Shown: piece after piece, positions 52,466-61,263 of the stretch
How the letters are laid out: the number at the start of each line of letters is the position of its first letter
Numbering within the stretch: the first letter of the stretch is position 1
Assembly (NCBI GenBank): GCA_009712635.1
Contig: WASS01000018.1
Span: 29,695-93,694 of the forward strand
Direction: 5' to 3'
DNA: 64,000 nucleotides
Source of the DNA: Hungatella sp.
Lineage (GTDB): Bacteria > Bacillota > Clostridia > Lachnospirales > Lachnospiraceae
The notes under the pieces: model-generated
What the model was told of the DNA's origin: nothing
Database searches by the model: none
What the model saw: only the letters and a program-made list of their open reading frames with translations
Position numbers and translations under genes: made by a program

Positions 52466-53371
52466 TTAGTTGTAATTAACCCACTTCTTCTGGCAAAGAA
52501 GCTGGATTACCGTAATGAGCAGGATTACTAAAAGCAGCAGCATGACAATGGCGGAACCATATCCTTTGTTTCCCTCAACAAAGGAATATTTATAGAACAG
52601 ATAAACCAGAGACTGGGTTTTTACCAGTGCCGGATTGGATTTTTCCATCATCATATAAATACTGTCAAACACCTGCATGGCTCCGATTACTCTGGTCACA
52701 GTTACGAAAAACATGGTGGGGGAAATCAGGGGAAGGGTGATGTAGAAGAACTGTTTTACCCCTCCGGCTCCGTCAATTTCCGCTGCTTCATAATAATCTC
52801 TGGGGATTTCCTGAAGACCGGCAAAAAACAGAACCATGTTGTATCCGATTACCGACCAGATTCCCACGATGGCTACGGAAATATAAGCGATTCCAGGATC
52901 TGAAATCCAGTTCACAGAGGAAAGCCCGATTCGGTTTAAAAGGTGGTTAATCAAACCAAATTCTGAATTATAAAGCCATCTCCAGACCATAGCTACCGCC
53001 GCCGGAGCAGCAACCATTGGCAGAAAATAAATTGTCCTCCAGATTGAACGGCCTTTTATTTTTCCGTTCAGTATAACAGCAAGTACCAGCGCAATGGCAA
53101 TGGAAAATGGTACTTCCACAAGCGCATACTTAAAGGTATTCCAAAGAGCCTGCCAGACTGTGCCGTCCTGTAAAAGCTTGCTGTAGTTACCAAGCCCTAT
53201 GAATACATTTCCTTTACCAAAGGCTCCGGTTTTAAAGAAACTTTGATAGATTGTCTGAAAGATTGGTATAATATTCAAAATTATGAGGCCTGTCATGGTA
53301 GGCAGCAGAAACAGCCAGCCCCACAAAAATTCACTTTTTTCCCGTCTTGATACCGTTTTTTCTCTGTTCAT
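52466..53371 (-). CDS. Carbohydrate ABC permease, MalF type
   Basis: A permease of about 301 residues with six to seven membrane segments and EAA loop YYEAAEIDGAGGVKQFFYITLPL near 215. ATG 53371 (MNREKTVSRRE) follows GGAGGG; an upstream in-frame ATG is unlikely. It forms the transmembrane pair with the MalG-type protein and receives sugar from the binding lipoprotein encoded upstream. Galactosides are inferred from the co-operonic alpha-galactosidase. Confidence 0.9.
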   Translation of the reverse strand: MNREKTVSRREKSEFLWGWLFLLPTMTGLIILNIIPIFQTIYQSFFKTGAFGKGNVFIGLGNYSKLLQDGTVWQALWNTFKYALVEVPFSIAIALVLAVILNGKIKGRSIWRTIYFLPMVAAPAAVAMVWRWLYNSEFGLINHLLNRIGLSSVNWISDPGIAYISVAIVGIWSVIGYNMVLFFAGLQEIPRDYYEAAEIDGAGGVKQFFYITLPLISPTMFFVTVTRVIGAMQVFDSIYMMMEKSNPALVKTQSLVYLFYKYSFVEGNKGYGSAIVMLLLLVILLITVIQLLCQKKWVNYN

Positions 53372-53434
53372 GCAGTCCCTCCGCAAATTCGTTAAAAGGG
53401 GAGGCATCCGTTATATCTGCCTCCCCGACCATAC

Positions 53435-54790
53435 CTATTCTTCCGCCAGCATGGCATTCATTTCCTTATCAATATCCTTGCAGACATCCTCTACACTCTT
53501 CTTTCCAGTCCATGCATCAATCAGCTTTTCATGGATCATGTTGGTCCATGCAACCGTTGATTTGGAGTATGGACGAATAACCAGATCATCCATCATATCC
53601 AGATATGCCTGTAAATTAAAGCTGGGATATGCCTTAACCCAGTTCGCTGTGGTTCCCTGATAAGCTGAAATTACGATTCCAAGGTCAGACTGTTTCTGCT
53701 GAGCTTCTTTGGAACCCATGTATTCAATGAGTTTCCAGGCCTCTTCCGGCATGGAGGTATTGGCAGAGGCTGCCCAGCCAAGACCATTATAAATAGACGC
53801 ACGTCTTCCTGTGGTTTTGTCTTTTGGAAGAACTGCAATATCACAGTTTGCTTTTACGTAATCATTGTTGCAAAGTTCTGAAAGCATCCAGGAGCCCTGG
53901 GTAATCATAGCTACCTTGCCTGCTTCAAATAACGCTTCTTCCTTATTCTCTGCAATTACTTCATAAGGAGGAGCATATCCTTCTTTCATAAGGTCTGTAA
54001 GGAACGTCAGAGCCTTTATGGTTCCCGGCTGTGTAAATCCGGAAGACTTTTTGTCCTCGCTGATTACGTAGCCGCCCATATCATAAACCGGGTTGCACCA
54101 GCCTGCCTGATCGTTGGTCGGATTAATTGCAAATCCGTACTGGCTGCCATCTGCCTTGGTAAGCTTTTTCGCTGCATCAGCAAAATCATCCCAGGTCCAG
54201 TCCTTGCTTGGGTAAGAAATTCCAGCGGCATCAAACATGGTTTTATTATACCAGAGAGCGATTGTGTCGATGTCTTTTGGTACTGCATACTGCTTGGTTC
54301 CCTGCCAGTTATAGATGTTTACAATCTCTTTCGGGAATTTATCCATCTCAAGGGTTTTACTCGCTTTAATCCGGTCTGTCAAATCCAAAAGCATCTCATA
54401 TTCTGAGTATCGTGCGATCTCATTGGAATGCATCCAGAATACATCAGGAAGAGAACCTCCCGTAGCACCTGCTTCCAGCATGGTCCAGTACTGATCCCAT
54501 GGTGTTACCTGTATCTGTGTTTTAATTCCAGTTTCTTTTGTAAAATCAGCCATGATCTTTGTCAGACCTGGTTCCTGGTTTTTATCCCAGATCGCTACAG
54601 TCAGTGTTCCGGAAGAGCCCCCTTTTTCCTTCTCTGTTTCTGCTGCACTTGATTCCTGCTTTGATTCCTGCTTGGTCTCCTGCGTTCCTGCAGTTGTTGC
54701 CTGGCCGCTGTTTTGCTGACCCGTACATCCAATCAGTGCGGTTGCTGCAATTACTGCCATTGCTGCTGGTAATCCCCATCTCCGTTTCAT
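53435..54790 (-). CDS. Extracellular carbohydrate-binding lipoprotein of ABC importer
   Basis: The precursor of about 451 residues has lipobox LIGC (Cys22), a Gln/Glu/Ser/Lys linker, then an SBP_bac_1-type domain starting TLTVAIWDKNQEPGLTKI, with WTWDDFADAAKKL near 160 and GGYVISEDKKS near 220. It binds sugar outside the cell. ATG 54790 (MKRRWGLP) follows GGGAGGTAAC. It is the first gene of the operon before the two permeases and GH36. Confidence 0.9.
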   Translation of the reverse strand: MKRRWGLPAAMAVIAATALIGCTGQQNSGQATTAGTQETKQESKQESSAAETEKEKGGSSGTLTVAIWDKNQEPGLTKIMADFTKETGIKTQIQVTPWDQYWTMLEAGATGGSLPDVFWMHSNEIARYSEYEMLLDLTDRIKASKTLEMDKFPKEIVNIYNWQGTKQYAVPKDIDTIALWYNKTMFDAAGISYPSKDWTWDDFADAAKKLTKADGSQYGFAINPTNDQAGWCNPVYDMGGYVISEDKKSSGFTQPGTIKALTFLTDLMKEGYAPPYEVIAENKEEALFEAGKVAMITQGSWMLSELCNNDYVKANCDIAVLPKDKTTGRRASIYNGLGWAASANTSMPEEAWKLIEYMGSKEAQQKQSDLGIVISAYQGTTANWVKAYPSFNLQAYLDMMDDLVIRPYSKSTVAWTNMIHEKLIDAWTGKKSVEDVCKDIDKEMNAMLAEE

Positions 54791-54943
54791 TTTGTTACCT
54801 CCCATAATTTGTCACTTTCAATAGTTGCAAAAATTATAACCAGTAAATTTTTGTTGCTTTTTATTATTATAAACCTAATTATAATCGATTCTTTGTTAAT
54901 TTTACATAGATTAATGTGATTTTTATATGGCGTTTTGTTACAT

Positions 54944-55741
54944 TCATTCATCTGCCTCGCGATACAGCTTTCTGTGCCGGAGCGGAGATTCTCCCTCTGC
55001 TTTTTGAAAACATCTGCAGAAAACCGAGGCATCGTGGAAGCCACAGGACAGGGCTGTTTCCGTTATACTTAATAAGGTATCCTCTAAAAGCCGCTTGGCT
55101 TCAAGCACCCGGTACTGGGTCAGATAGTGCTTGGGAGATACCCCTTTGTGCTTCATAAATATCCGGTAAAGATAGGTCCGGTCAATGCCAATAAACCTTG
55201 CTACATCCGCAATCTGTATGGGATAGCTGTAATTATGCCGGATATACGTTTCCGCCTGCTCAAGATAGCTTTTTTCATATAGATCTGACTCTTTTGTATT
55301 ACCTGGAAACCGGGAGAACAAAAGATAAAGATACCCCCTCATCTCGTCCATGTTATGGGCCGTGCTGTAAAAAGCGTTTACAAGTTCCAGTATCATCTCC
55401 CTCCACTGGCTCCCACTTATAAAACGATAGCAGTATCCCGCTTCGTCTTTGCGGTATTCATAAACCAGACGTTCTGCCTCATTTCCGGAAAATGCCACCC
55501 AGGCATATTCCCATGGATCTTTGTCATCTGCCTGATAATATGTAACTTCCTGGGGCTTAATTAAAAAAGCCTCCCCTGTTGAAAGCCTGTATTCTTTGTC
55601 AGCAATCCGGTAAATCCCCTTTCCTTTCAATATAACATGAAGAAGATAATGCTTGCGGACAGCTGGTCCGAAAAAATGACCGGGTGCACACTTTTCGTGA
55701 CCGCAGTAGTAGATGGTAAGTTCCCTTGCTGATTGATTCAT
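54944..55741 (-). CDS. AraC-family transcriptional regulator (MsmR/RafR type)
   Basis: A regulator of about 265 residues with an N-terminal AraC_binding cupin-like domain (about 1-150; GKGIYRIADKEYRLSTGEAF, LIKPQEVTYYQADDKDPW) and two C-terminal helix-turn-helix motifs (VARFIGIDRTYLYRIFMKH, ALSCGFHDASVFCRCFQ). ATG 55741 follows GGAGG. It lies between the ABC operon (same strand) and the GH4 gene (divergent), so it probably activates either or both on galactosides. Confidence 0.9.
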   Translation of the reverse strand: MNQSARELTIYYCGHEKCAPGHFFGPAVRKHYLLHVILKGKGIYRIADKEYRLSTGEAFLIKPQEVTYYQADDKDPWEYAWVAFSGNEAERLVYEYRKDEAGYCYRFISGSQWREMILELVNAFYSTAHNMDEMRGYLYLLFSRFPGNTKESDLYEKSYLEQAETYIRHNYSYPIQIADVARFIGIDRTYLYRIFMKHKGVSPKHYLTQYRVLEAKRLLEDTLLSITETALSCGFHDASVFCRCFQKAEGESPLRHRKLYREADE

Positions 55742-55858
55742 TGTAAAACCTCCATGCAACAAAATGACAATTTTTAGAAACAAACTTCCTATCTTTTTAT
55801 CTAGTGTGATTATACAATAACCTTAATAGACAGACAAGAAAAACAAGGAGGAAAAACG

Positions 55859-57181
55859 ATGATTAAAATAACTTTTATGGGAGCTGGAAGTACGATATTT
55901 GCAAGGAATGTCCTGGGTGACTGCATGTGTACACCCGCACTGCGGGATGCCGAAATTGCCTTGTATGATATTGATCCCGTAAGGCTTATGGACTCACAGC
56001 TCATTTTAAGTGCAATCAACAAAAATGTGAACGAAGGCAGGGCAGATATCCACACCTATCTGGGACCGGAAAACAGAAAAGAAGCTTTGTCTGGTGCTAC
56101 CTTCGTGGTAAATGCAATCCAGGTTGGCGGATATGATCCCTGCACCATTACCGACTTTGAAATACCGGAAAAATACGGCCTGCGCCAGACCATTGCAGAC
56201 ACGTTGGGAATCGGCGGGATCATGAGGGGGTTAAGGACGATACCTGTTATGGAGGATTTTGCCAGAGATATGGAGGAGGTCTGCCCCAATGCCTGGTTTT
56301 TAAACTACACCAATCCCATGGCAATCCTGACCGGTTTTATGCAGCGGTATACCTCAGTTAAAACCATCGGCCTGTGTCACAGCGTACAGGTCTGTTCGGA
56401 AAATCTGTTAAAAGAACTGGGAATGGAAGACCGCCTGGAAGGACGTACTGAGCTGATTGCCGGAATTAATCATATGGCCTGGCTTTTAAATATTCATGAC
56501 AGGAACGGCGAAGATCTCTATCCCTCCATCCGGCAGAAGGCTTTTGAGATGAATCAGGCTGGCGGCCACAAGGATATGGTACGCTTTGAATACATACGGA
56601 ATCTGGGCTATTATTGTACAGAATCCAGCGAGCACAATGCTGAGTATAATTCCCTGTTTATTAAATCCCGCTACCCCCAGCTGATTGAAGAATTTAATAT
56701 TCCTTTAAATGAATACCCCAGACGCTGCATCAAACAGATTAATGAATGGGAAGAAGAGAAAAAATCCATTTTAAATAACGGAGCCATTACTCATACCCGT
56801 TCTCTGGAATATGCTTCCTATATAATGGAAGCGATTATAACCAATCAGCCTTATAAAATCGGCGGAAATGTTTTAAATCAGGGGCTGATTGAAAATCTCC
56901 CTTCTGATGCATGTGTGGAAGTGCCCTGTCTGGTGGATGGAAGTGGTATTACTCCCTGCCATGTTGGCCGTCTTCCAGTACAGCTTGCTGCCATGAATAT
57001 GACAAATATAAATCCTCAGCTGATTACCGTGGAAGCTGCAAGAACCAGAAACAGGGAAATGATTTACCAGGCTGCCATGCTGGATCCCCATACCAGCGCC
57101 GAACTTAGTATCCGGGATATCCGGGCCATGGTAGACGAACTGATTGATGCACACGGTGACTATATGAGTATGTACCGATGA
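55859..57181 (+). CDS. Alpha-galactosidase, GH4 (MelA-like, NAD- and metal-dependent)
   Basis: The 440-residue enzyme begins with the GH4 dinucleotide motif MIKITFMGAGSTIFARNVLG and carries YTNPMAILT, GLCHSVQ (metal-binding Cys) and INHMAWLLN (metal/base His), then SRYPQLIEEFNIP. GH4 alpha-galactosidases use NAD+ and Mn2+ with a redox mechanism, unlike GH36. It is divergent from the AraC gene at 55741 and followed by another AraC gene. AAGGAGG precedes ATG. Confidence 0.93.
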   Translation: MIKITFMGAGSTIFARNVLGDCMCTPALRDAEIALYDIDPVRLMDSQLILSAINKNVNEGRADIHTYLGPENRKEALSGATFVVNAIQVGGYDPCTITDFEIPEKYGLRQTIADTLGIGGIMRGLRTIPVMEDFARDMEEVCPNAWFLNYTNPMAILTGFMQRYTSVKTIGLCHSVQVCSENLLKELGMEDRLEGRTELIAGINHMAWLLNIHDRNGEDLYPSIRQKAFEMNQAGGHKDMVRFEYIRNLGYYCTESSEHNAEYNSLFIKSRYPQLIEEFNIPLNEYPRRCIKQINEWEEEKKSILNNGAITHTRSLEYASYIMEAIITNQPYKIGGNVLNQGLIENLPSDACVEVPCLVDGSGITPCHVGRLPVQLAAMNMTNINPQLITVEAARTRNREMIYQAAMLDPHTSAELSIRDIRAMVDELIDAHGDYMSMYR

Positions 57182-57270
57182 CATTTCTTCCTCAAATAAG
57201 ATTTGCATGTAAAATCGGCTTCCTGTATAATAGATATGAATCATCAGTATCCGATTGAGGGGGCATAGCT

Positions 57271-58152
57271 TTGACTGAAAAACAGACGAGTTATAAAAGT
57301 GTGGCGGGATTCCGTTGTTTAAGAAATATCAAGCGTCAAACCAATGATTTGTATCTGGTTCACTGCGGCATTCAGCAGTGTCCTCCCGGATATACGTACA
57401 ATCACAAGATTCCAAATGAATATCATCTTCACTTTGTTTTAGGGGGAGCGGGTGTTCTGGAGACGGGAGGCACTCATTATGAGCTGGCAGCTGATGATAT
57501 ATTTCTGATACCAAAAGGACAGCCGATTCAATATCATGCCGACTATGAAAACCCATGGGAGTATATGTGGATCACCTTTGACGGTACCATGGCAGAAGCC
57601 TATTTAGGTTATGCAGGTCTGTTAAACGATCATTGTGCCATTCATTCCCAGATCCCCAACCGGTGCTATCTTCCCATGATACAGAAGATGCTGGACACCA
57701 ACCAGCTGACCTTTGCCAATGAAATTAAGCGTGTGGGATATCTGTATGAGATCCTGTCCACGCTGATTGAGACACAAAGCAGTCTGCGCACAAGCAGGAA
57801 TCAATATGACTATTCCATTGATACGTATGTGGATTATGCACTTCAGTATATTAAGATGAACTATGATCGTATTAAAGTTCAGGATATTGCAGATTATATC
57901 GGAATTAACCGCTCTTATTTAACATCAATTTTTAAAAAGAAGCTGGAAGTTTCTCCTCAGGAGTACTTAATGAGATTCCGATTAAACATTGCTGCCCAGG
58001 AACTTGCCGGCACCTGCAGATCCATACAGGAAATTGCCACCAGCATCGGTTATGATAATCCACTGACCTTTTCAAAGATATTCAAGCAGGAATATGGTGT
58101 GAGTCCCAGACATTACCGGGAAGAAAAAAAAGAAATAAAGAATGAAAAATAA
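57271..58152 (+). CDS. AraC-family transcriptional regulator (RafR/MsmR type)
   Basis: The 293-residue regulator has an N-terminal sugar-binding cupin (about 35-150; LHFVLGGAGVLETGG, ADDIFLIPKGQPIQYHADYE) and two C-terminal helix-turn-helix motifs (IADYIGINRSYLTSIFKKK, ATSIGYDNPLTFSKIFKQE). It starts with TTG 57271 after GAGGGGG. It is related to the other AraC protein at 54944 and follows the GH4 gene on the same strand; together they frame the galactoside locus. Confidence 0.9.
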   Translation: MTEKQTSYKSVAGFRCLRNIKRQTNDLYLVHCGIQQCPPGYTYNHKIPNEYHLHFVLGGAGVLETGGTHYELAADDIFLIPKGQPIQYHADYENPWEYMWITFDGTMAEAYLGYAGLLNDHCAIHSQIPNRCYLPMIQKMLDTNQLTFANEIKRVGYLYEILSTLIETQSSLRTSRNQYDYSIDTYVDYALQYIKMNYDRIKVQDIADYIGINRSYLTSIFKKKLEVSPQEYLMRFRLNIAAQELAGTCRSIQEIATSIGYDNPLTFSKIFKQEYGVSPRHYREEKKEIKNEK

Positions 58153-58182
58153 GGAGGCAGATCCCAGGGATCGCCTCCTTTT
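58151..58182. terminator. Bidirectional terminator
   Basis: GGAGGC-A-GATCCC and GGGATCGCCTCC form a strong stem with one bulge, and a TTTT run, between the convergent AraC and DUF1858 genes. Confidence 0.85.
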
Positions 58183-58185
58183 ACT

Positions 58186-58386
58186 CTATCTGTCTGCTAA
58201 GACTTCATTAATCTGAGAAACCAGAACATCACAGTCAATTCCATGAACCTGACAAGCTTCCTCTAAAGACTCTCCCTGAGATGCCGGGCAGCCAAGACAA
58301 TGCATACCTGCACGCATAAGCATGGGTGCAACGCTGTCATCCATCTCGAGTAATGCCCCGATCAGCATATTCTTATCAATCTGCAT
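58186..58386 (-). CDS. DUF1858 domain protein (hybrid-cluster-associated type)
   Basis: This 66-residue soluble protein matches the DUF1858 pattern: MQIDKNMLIGALLEMDDSVA at the start, AGMHCLGCPASQGESLEEAC with a CxxC motif, and a helical end. The domain occurs alone or fused to redox proteins and hybrid-cluster proteins in anaerobes; its function is not established. The ribosome site GGAGGG precedes ATG. It lies just behind the AraC gene and upstream of, but divergent from, the PFL operon. Confidence 0.88.
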   Translation of the reverse strand: MQIDKNMLIGALLEMDDSVAPMLMRAGMHCLGCPASQGESLEEACQVHGIDCDVLVSQINEVLADR

Positions 58387-58513
58387 CTTGTATCCCTCCT
58401 TATAAAATTGTACATACTGTTTTTATAATATAATACTTTTTCATGCAATTAGCAAGGGTTTCATTTCCTTTTTTCTTTGAAACCCTTATAGAAAAATTTA
58501 TCAATAAGCGCTA

Positions 58514-58543
58514 TTGACATTGTATACAGTATTCATATATAAT
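58514..58543 (+). promoter_or_regulatory. Strong sigma-A promoter of the PFL operon
   Basis: Consensus TTGACA (58514-58519), 18 bases, consensus TATAAT (58538-58543). Leader of about 85 bases before the PFL start. GTATTCATA occurs twice (58529-58537 and 58544-58552) across the promoter. Confidence 0.85.
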
Positions 58544-58545
58544 GT

Positions 58546-58568
58546 ATTCATACAAAGGACGTATGAAT
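58546..58568. promoter_or_regulatory. Operator-like dyad ATTCATAC-N7-GTATGAAT
   Basis: A perfect 8+8 dyad at the expected transcription start of the PFL operon. It reuses the GTATTCATA element repeated in the promoter. A repressor or activator of fermentation genes could bind; it is not a Rex or FNR consensus. Confidence 0.5.
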
Positions 58569-58637
58569 TATAACCTTTGATGACATTTATTTATTATGGA
58601 CACTTATTATAAAGATTTTTTATGGAGGTACAAACAA

Positions 58638-60698
58638 ATGAGACCGGAATGGAGAGCTTTTAACAACGGCATTTGGGAACACGAGATTAACGTCAGAGAC
58701 TTTATTCAGAAGAACTATACCCCTTATGATGGGGATGATACTTTCCTTGCAGGACCGACCAAAAAGACAGAGGAACTGTGGGCACAGGTAATGGAATTAA
58801 GCAAGCAGGAGCGTGAAGCAGGCGGTGTCCTTGATATGGATACAAAGCTGGTTTCCACTATTACTTCTCATGGCCCGGGATATTTAGACAAGGACAAAGA
58901 AACAATTGTTGGATTTCAGACAGATAAGCCTTTTAAACGTTCCCTGCAGCCTTACGGCGGTATCCGAATGGCTGAAAAGGCATGTGCAGATAATGGTTAT
59001 ACCATTGATTCTGAGGTAAAGGAATTTTTCAACATTCACAGAAAAACTCATAATGCAGGCGTTTTTGATGCTTATACAGAAGAAATGCGTAACTGCCGTT
59101 CCAGCCATATCATCACCGGACTTCCGGATGCTTACGGCCGCGGACGTATTATCGGTGATTACCGGAGAGTCGCTCTTTACGGAATTGACCGTCTGATCGA
59201 AGATAAGGAAGAACAGAAGGACACAACCCGTTCTACCATGTATTCTGAAATAATCCGGGAAAGAGAAGAATTATCCGAGCAGATCCGTGCTTTAAAGGAA
59301 TTAAAGAAACTTGGATCTATTTATGGATTTGATATTTCAAAACCAGCCATGAATGTGAAGGAAGCCATTCAGTGGACTTACCTGGCTTACTTAGCTGCAG
59401 TTAAGGAACAGAACGGTGCTGCCATGTCCCTTGGACGTACTTCTACTTTCATTGATATTTATGCTCAGAGAGATCTGGAAGAAGGCACTTACACAGAAGA
59501 ACAGGTTCAGGAATTTGTTGATCACTTTATTATGAAGCTTCGTCTTGTGAAGTTTGCACGTACACCAGAATACAATGAGCTCTTCTCAGGAGATCCTACC
59601 TGGGTAACAGAGTCCATCGGTGGTGTGGGTATTGACGGTCGTCCTCTTGTAACAAAGATGTCCTTCCGTTACCTTCATACACTTGAGAACTTAGGCACTG
59701 CACCAGAACCGAATTTAACAGTTCTCTGGTCCACAAAGCTTCCTGATAACTTTAAGCGTTTCTGCGCAAAGACTTCCATCGCATCCTCTTCTATTCAGTA
59801 TGAGAATGATGATTTAATGAGAGTTACCCACGGCGATGACTATGCCATTGCATGCTGCGTATCTTCCATGAGAGTCGGAAAAGAAATGCAGTTATTCGGA
59901 GCACGCGCCAACCTGGCAAAATGTCTTTTATATGCCATCAACGGCGGTGTGGATGAAATCACAAAGAAACAGATAGGACCGAAATACCGTCCTATTACTT
60001 CTGAGTACTTAGATTATGATGAAGTAATGGATGCTTATAAGGATATGATGCAGTGGCTTGCAAATGTTTATGTAAATGCGTTAAACATCATACACTATAT
60101 GCATGACAAATACAGTTATGAGCGCATTCAGATGGCTCTTCATGATAAAAAAGTAACCCGTTGGTTTGCAACTGGAATTGCTGGTCTTTCCGTTGTAGCT
60201 GACTCACTTTCCGCTATTAAATACGCTAAGGTGAAAGCAATCCGTGATGAGAATGGCATTGTTGTGGATTATGAAATTGAGGGAGATTTCCCGAAATACG
60301 GAAACAACGACGACCGCGTGGATCAGATTGCAAATGATCTGGTACACACCTTCATGAACTTTGTGAAGTCAAATCACACTTACCGCGGAGGTATTGCTAC
60401 AACTTCCATCTTGACAATTACTTCCAATGTAGTATATGGTAAAAACACAGGAGCAACACCTGACGGACGTAAGAAGGGTGAAGCGTTTGCACCAGGTGCA
60501 AACCCAATGCACAGAAGAGATACTCATGGTGCAGTCGCATCTCTGGCATCAGTGGCCAAGCTTCCATTTAAGGATGCTCAGGATGGTATCTCCAACACCT
60601 TCTCAATCGTACCAGGAGCTCTTGGCAAAGAGGATAAGATCTTCACCGGAGACTTGGAAGTGGATCTTGAGCTGGCTTTAAGCGAGGACCAGAAGTAA
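58638..60698 (+). CDS. Pyruvate formate-lyase, large subunit lacking the glycyl-radical domain
   Basis: A protein of about 686 residues with the PFL fold and the catalytic pair C406-C407 in AIACCVSS. The N-terminus ([20 protein letters not shown]) and C-terminal [20 protein letters not shown] are typical of PflB. It ends at LALSEDQK, just where full-length PflB would enter the C-terminal radical domain with RVSGYAVNF; that part is encoded as a separate gene at 60992. ATG 58638 follows GGAGG; an upstream in-frame ATG at 58596 is unlikely. The enzyme would convert pyruvate and CoA to acetyl-CoA and formate only together with the radical subunit. Confidence 0.92.
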   Translation: MRPEWRAFNNGIWEHEINVRDFIQKNYTPYDGDDTFLAGPTKKTEELWAQVMELSKQEREAGGVLDMDTKLVSTITSHGPGYLDKDKETIVGFQTDKPFKRSLQPYGGIRMAEKACADNGYTIDSEVKEFFNIHRKTHNAGVFDAYTEEMRNCRSSHIITGLPDAYGRGRIIGDYRRVALYGIDRLIEDKEEQKDTTRSTMYSEIIREREELSEQIRALKELKKLGSIYGFDISKPAMNVKEAIQWTYLAYLAAVKEQNGAAMSLGRTSTFIDIYAQRDLEEGTYTEEQVQEFVDHFIMKLRLVKFARTPEYNELFSGDPTWVTESIGGVGIDGRPLVTKMSFRYLHTLENLGTAPEPNLTVLWSTKLPDNFKRFCAKTSIASSSIQYENDDLMRVTHGDDYAIACCVSSMRVGKEMQLFGARANLAKCLLYAINGGVDEITKKQIGPKYRPITSEYLDYDEVMDAYKDMMQWLANVYVNALNIIHYMHDKYSYERIQMALHDKKVTRWFATGIAGLSVVADSLSAIKYAKVKAIRDENGIVVDYEIEGDFPKYGNNDDRVDQIANDLVHTFMNFVKSNHTYRGGIATTSILTITSNVVYGKNTGATPDGRKKGEAFAPGANPMHRRDTHGAVASLASVAKLPFKDAQDGISNTFSIVPGALGKEDKIFTGDLEVDLELALSEDQK

Positions 60699-60710
60699 GG
60701 AGTGGCTGTT

Positions 60711-60947
60711 ATGGCAAATCCCAATGAAAAACAAATTGATGATATCGTTTCAATGCTGGATTCCTTTATGACCAACAACGGCGGTCATATGAATATCCTT
60801 GTAGCTGAGGACGGTACCGTAAATGCCCATAAGACTATGGCGAAGACAGTTACGACAACTAATTCTCTTGACTGTGCCGAAGGCGATGTAGCCTGCCGCG
60901 TTCCTACCCTGTTTCAGGGCATGGACCGGGAAGAGGATGAACAATAG
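60711..60947 (+). CDS. Small PFL-domain-like protein without the radical glycine
   Basis: This 78-residue protein begins MANPNEKQIDDIVSMLDSF and shares MAN...QID..V..LD and GGH..N with the free radical subunit encoded 45 bases downstream. That matches the first half of the PFL radical domain. The RVSGY loop is absent; instead the C-terminal half has two Cys (SLDCAEGDVACRV) and an acidic tail. ATG 60711 lies 8 bases after AAGGAG. It may be a decoy, assembly or regulatory factor; none is known to me. Confidence 0.72.
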   Translation: MANPNEKQIDDIVSMLDSFMTNNGGHMNILVAEDGTVNAHKTMAKTVTTTNSLDCAEGDVACRVPTLFQGMDREEDEQ

Positions 60948-60991
60948 TCAGGAGTATCAAATGAACGAAAACACATAAGGAGGATAATACA

Positions 60992-61237
60992 ATGGCAAAT
61001 ATCAGTGCATCTCAAATCGACAATCTCGTGAACTTATTAGACGGCTATGTACAAGAAGGCGGACATCACTTAAATGTCAATGTTTTTACAAAGGATACTC
61101 TTCTGGACGCACAAAAGCATCCGGAGAACTATCCTCAGCTGACTGTTCGTGTGTCCGGTTATGCAGTTAACTTTATCAAGCTTTCAAAAGAACAGCAGGA
61201 TGAGGTTATCTCCCGTACATTCCACAGCAATATGTAA
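60992..61237 (+). CDS. Autonomous glycyl-radical subunit of PFL (GrcA-like)
   Basis: This 81-residue protein is the missing C-terminal domain of Pfl[50 protein letters not shown] and [17 protein letters not shown]. The radical glycine is G56 in RVSGY. In Escherichia coli the similar YfiD/GrcA protein rescues damaged PFL; here it seems to be the normal radical subunit, since the large subunit lacks its own. AAGGAGG precedes ATG. The activase gene follows 26 bases on. Confidence 0.9.
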   Translation: MANISASQIDNLVNLLDGYVQEGGHHLNVNVFTKDTLLDAQKHPENYPQLTVRVSGYAVNFIKLSKEQQDEVISRTFHSNM

Positions 61238-61263
61238 CAATCAGAAAAGAAGGCGAAGCACTT

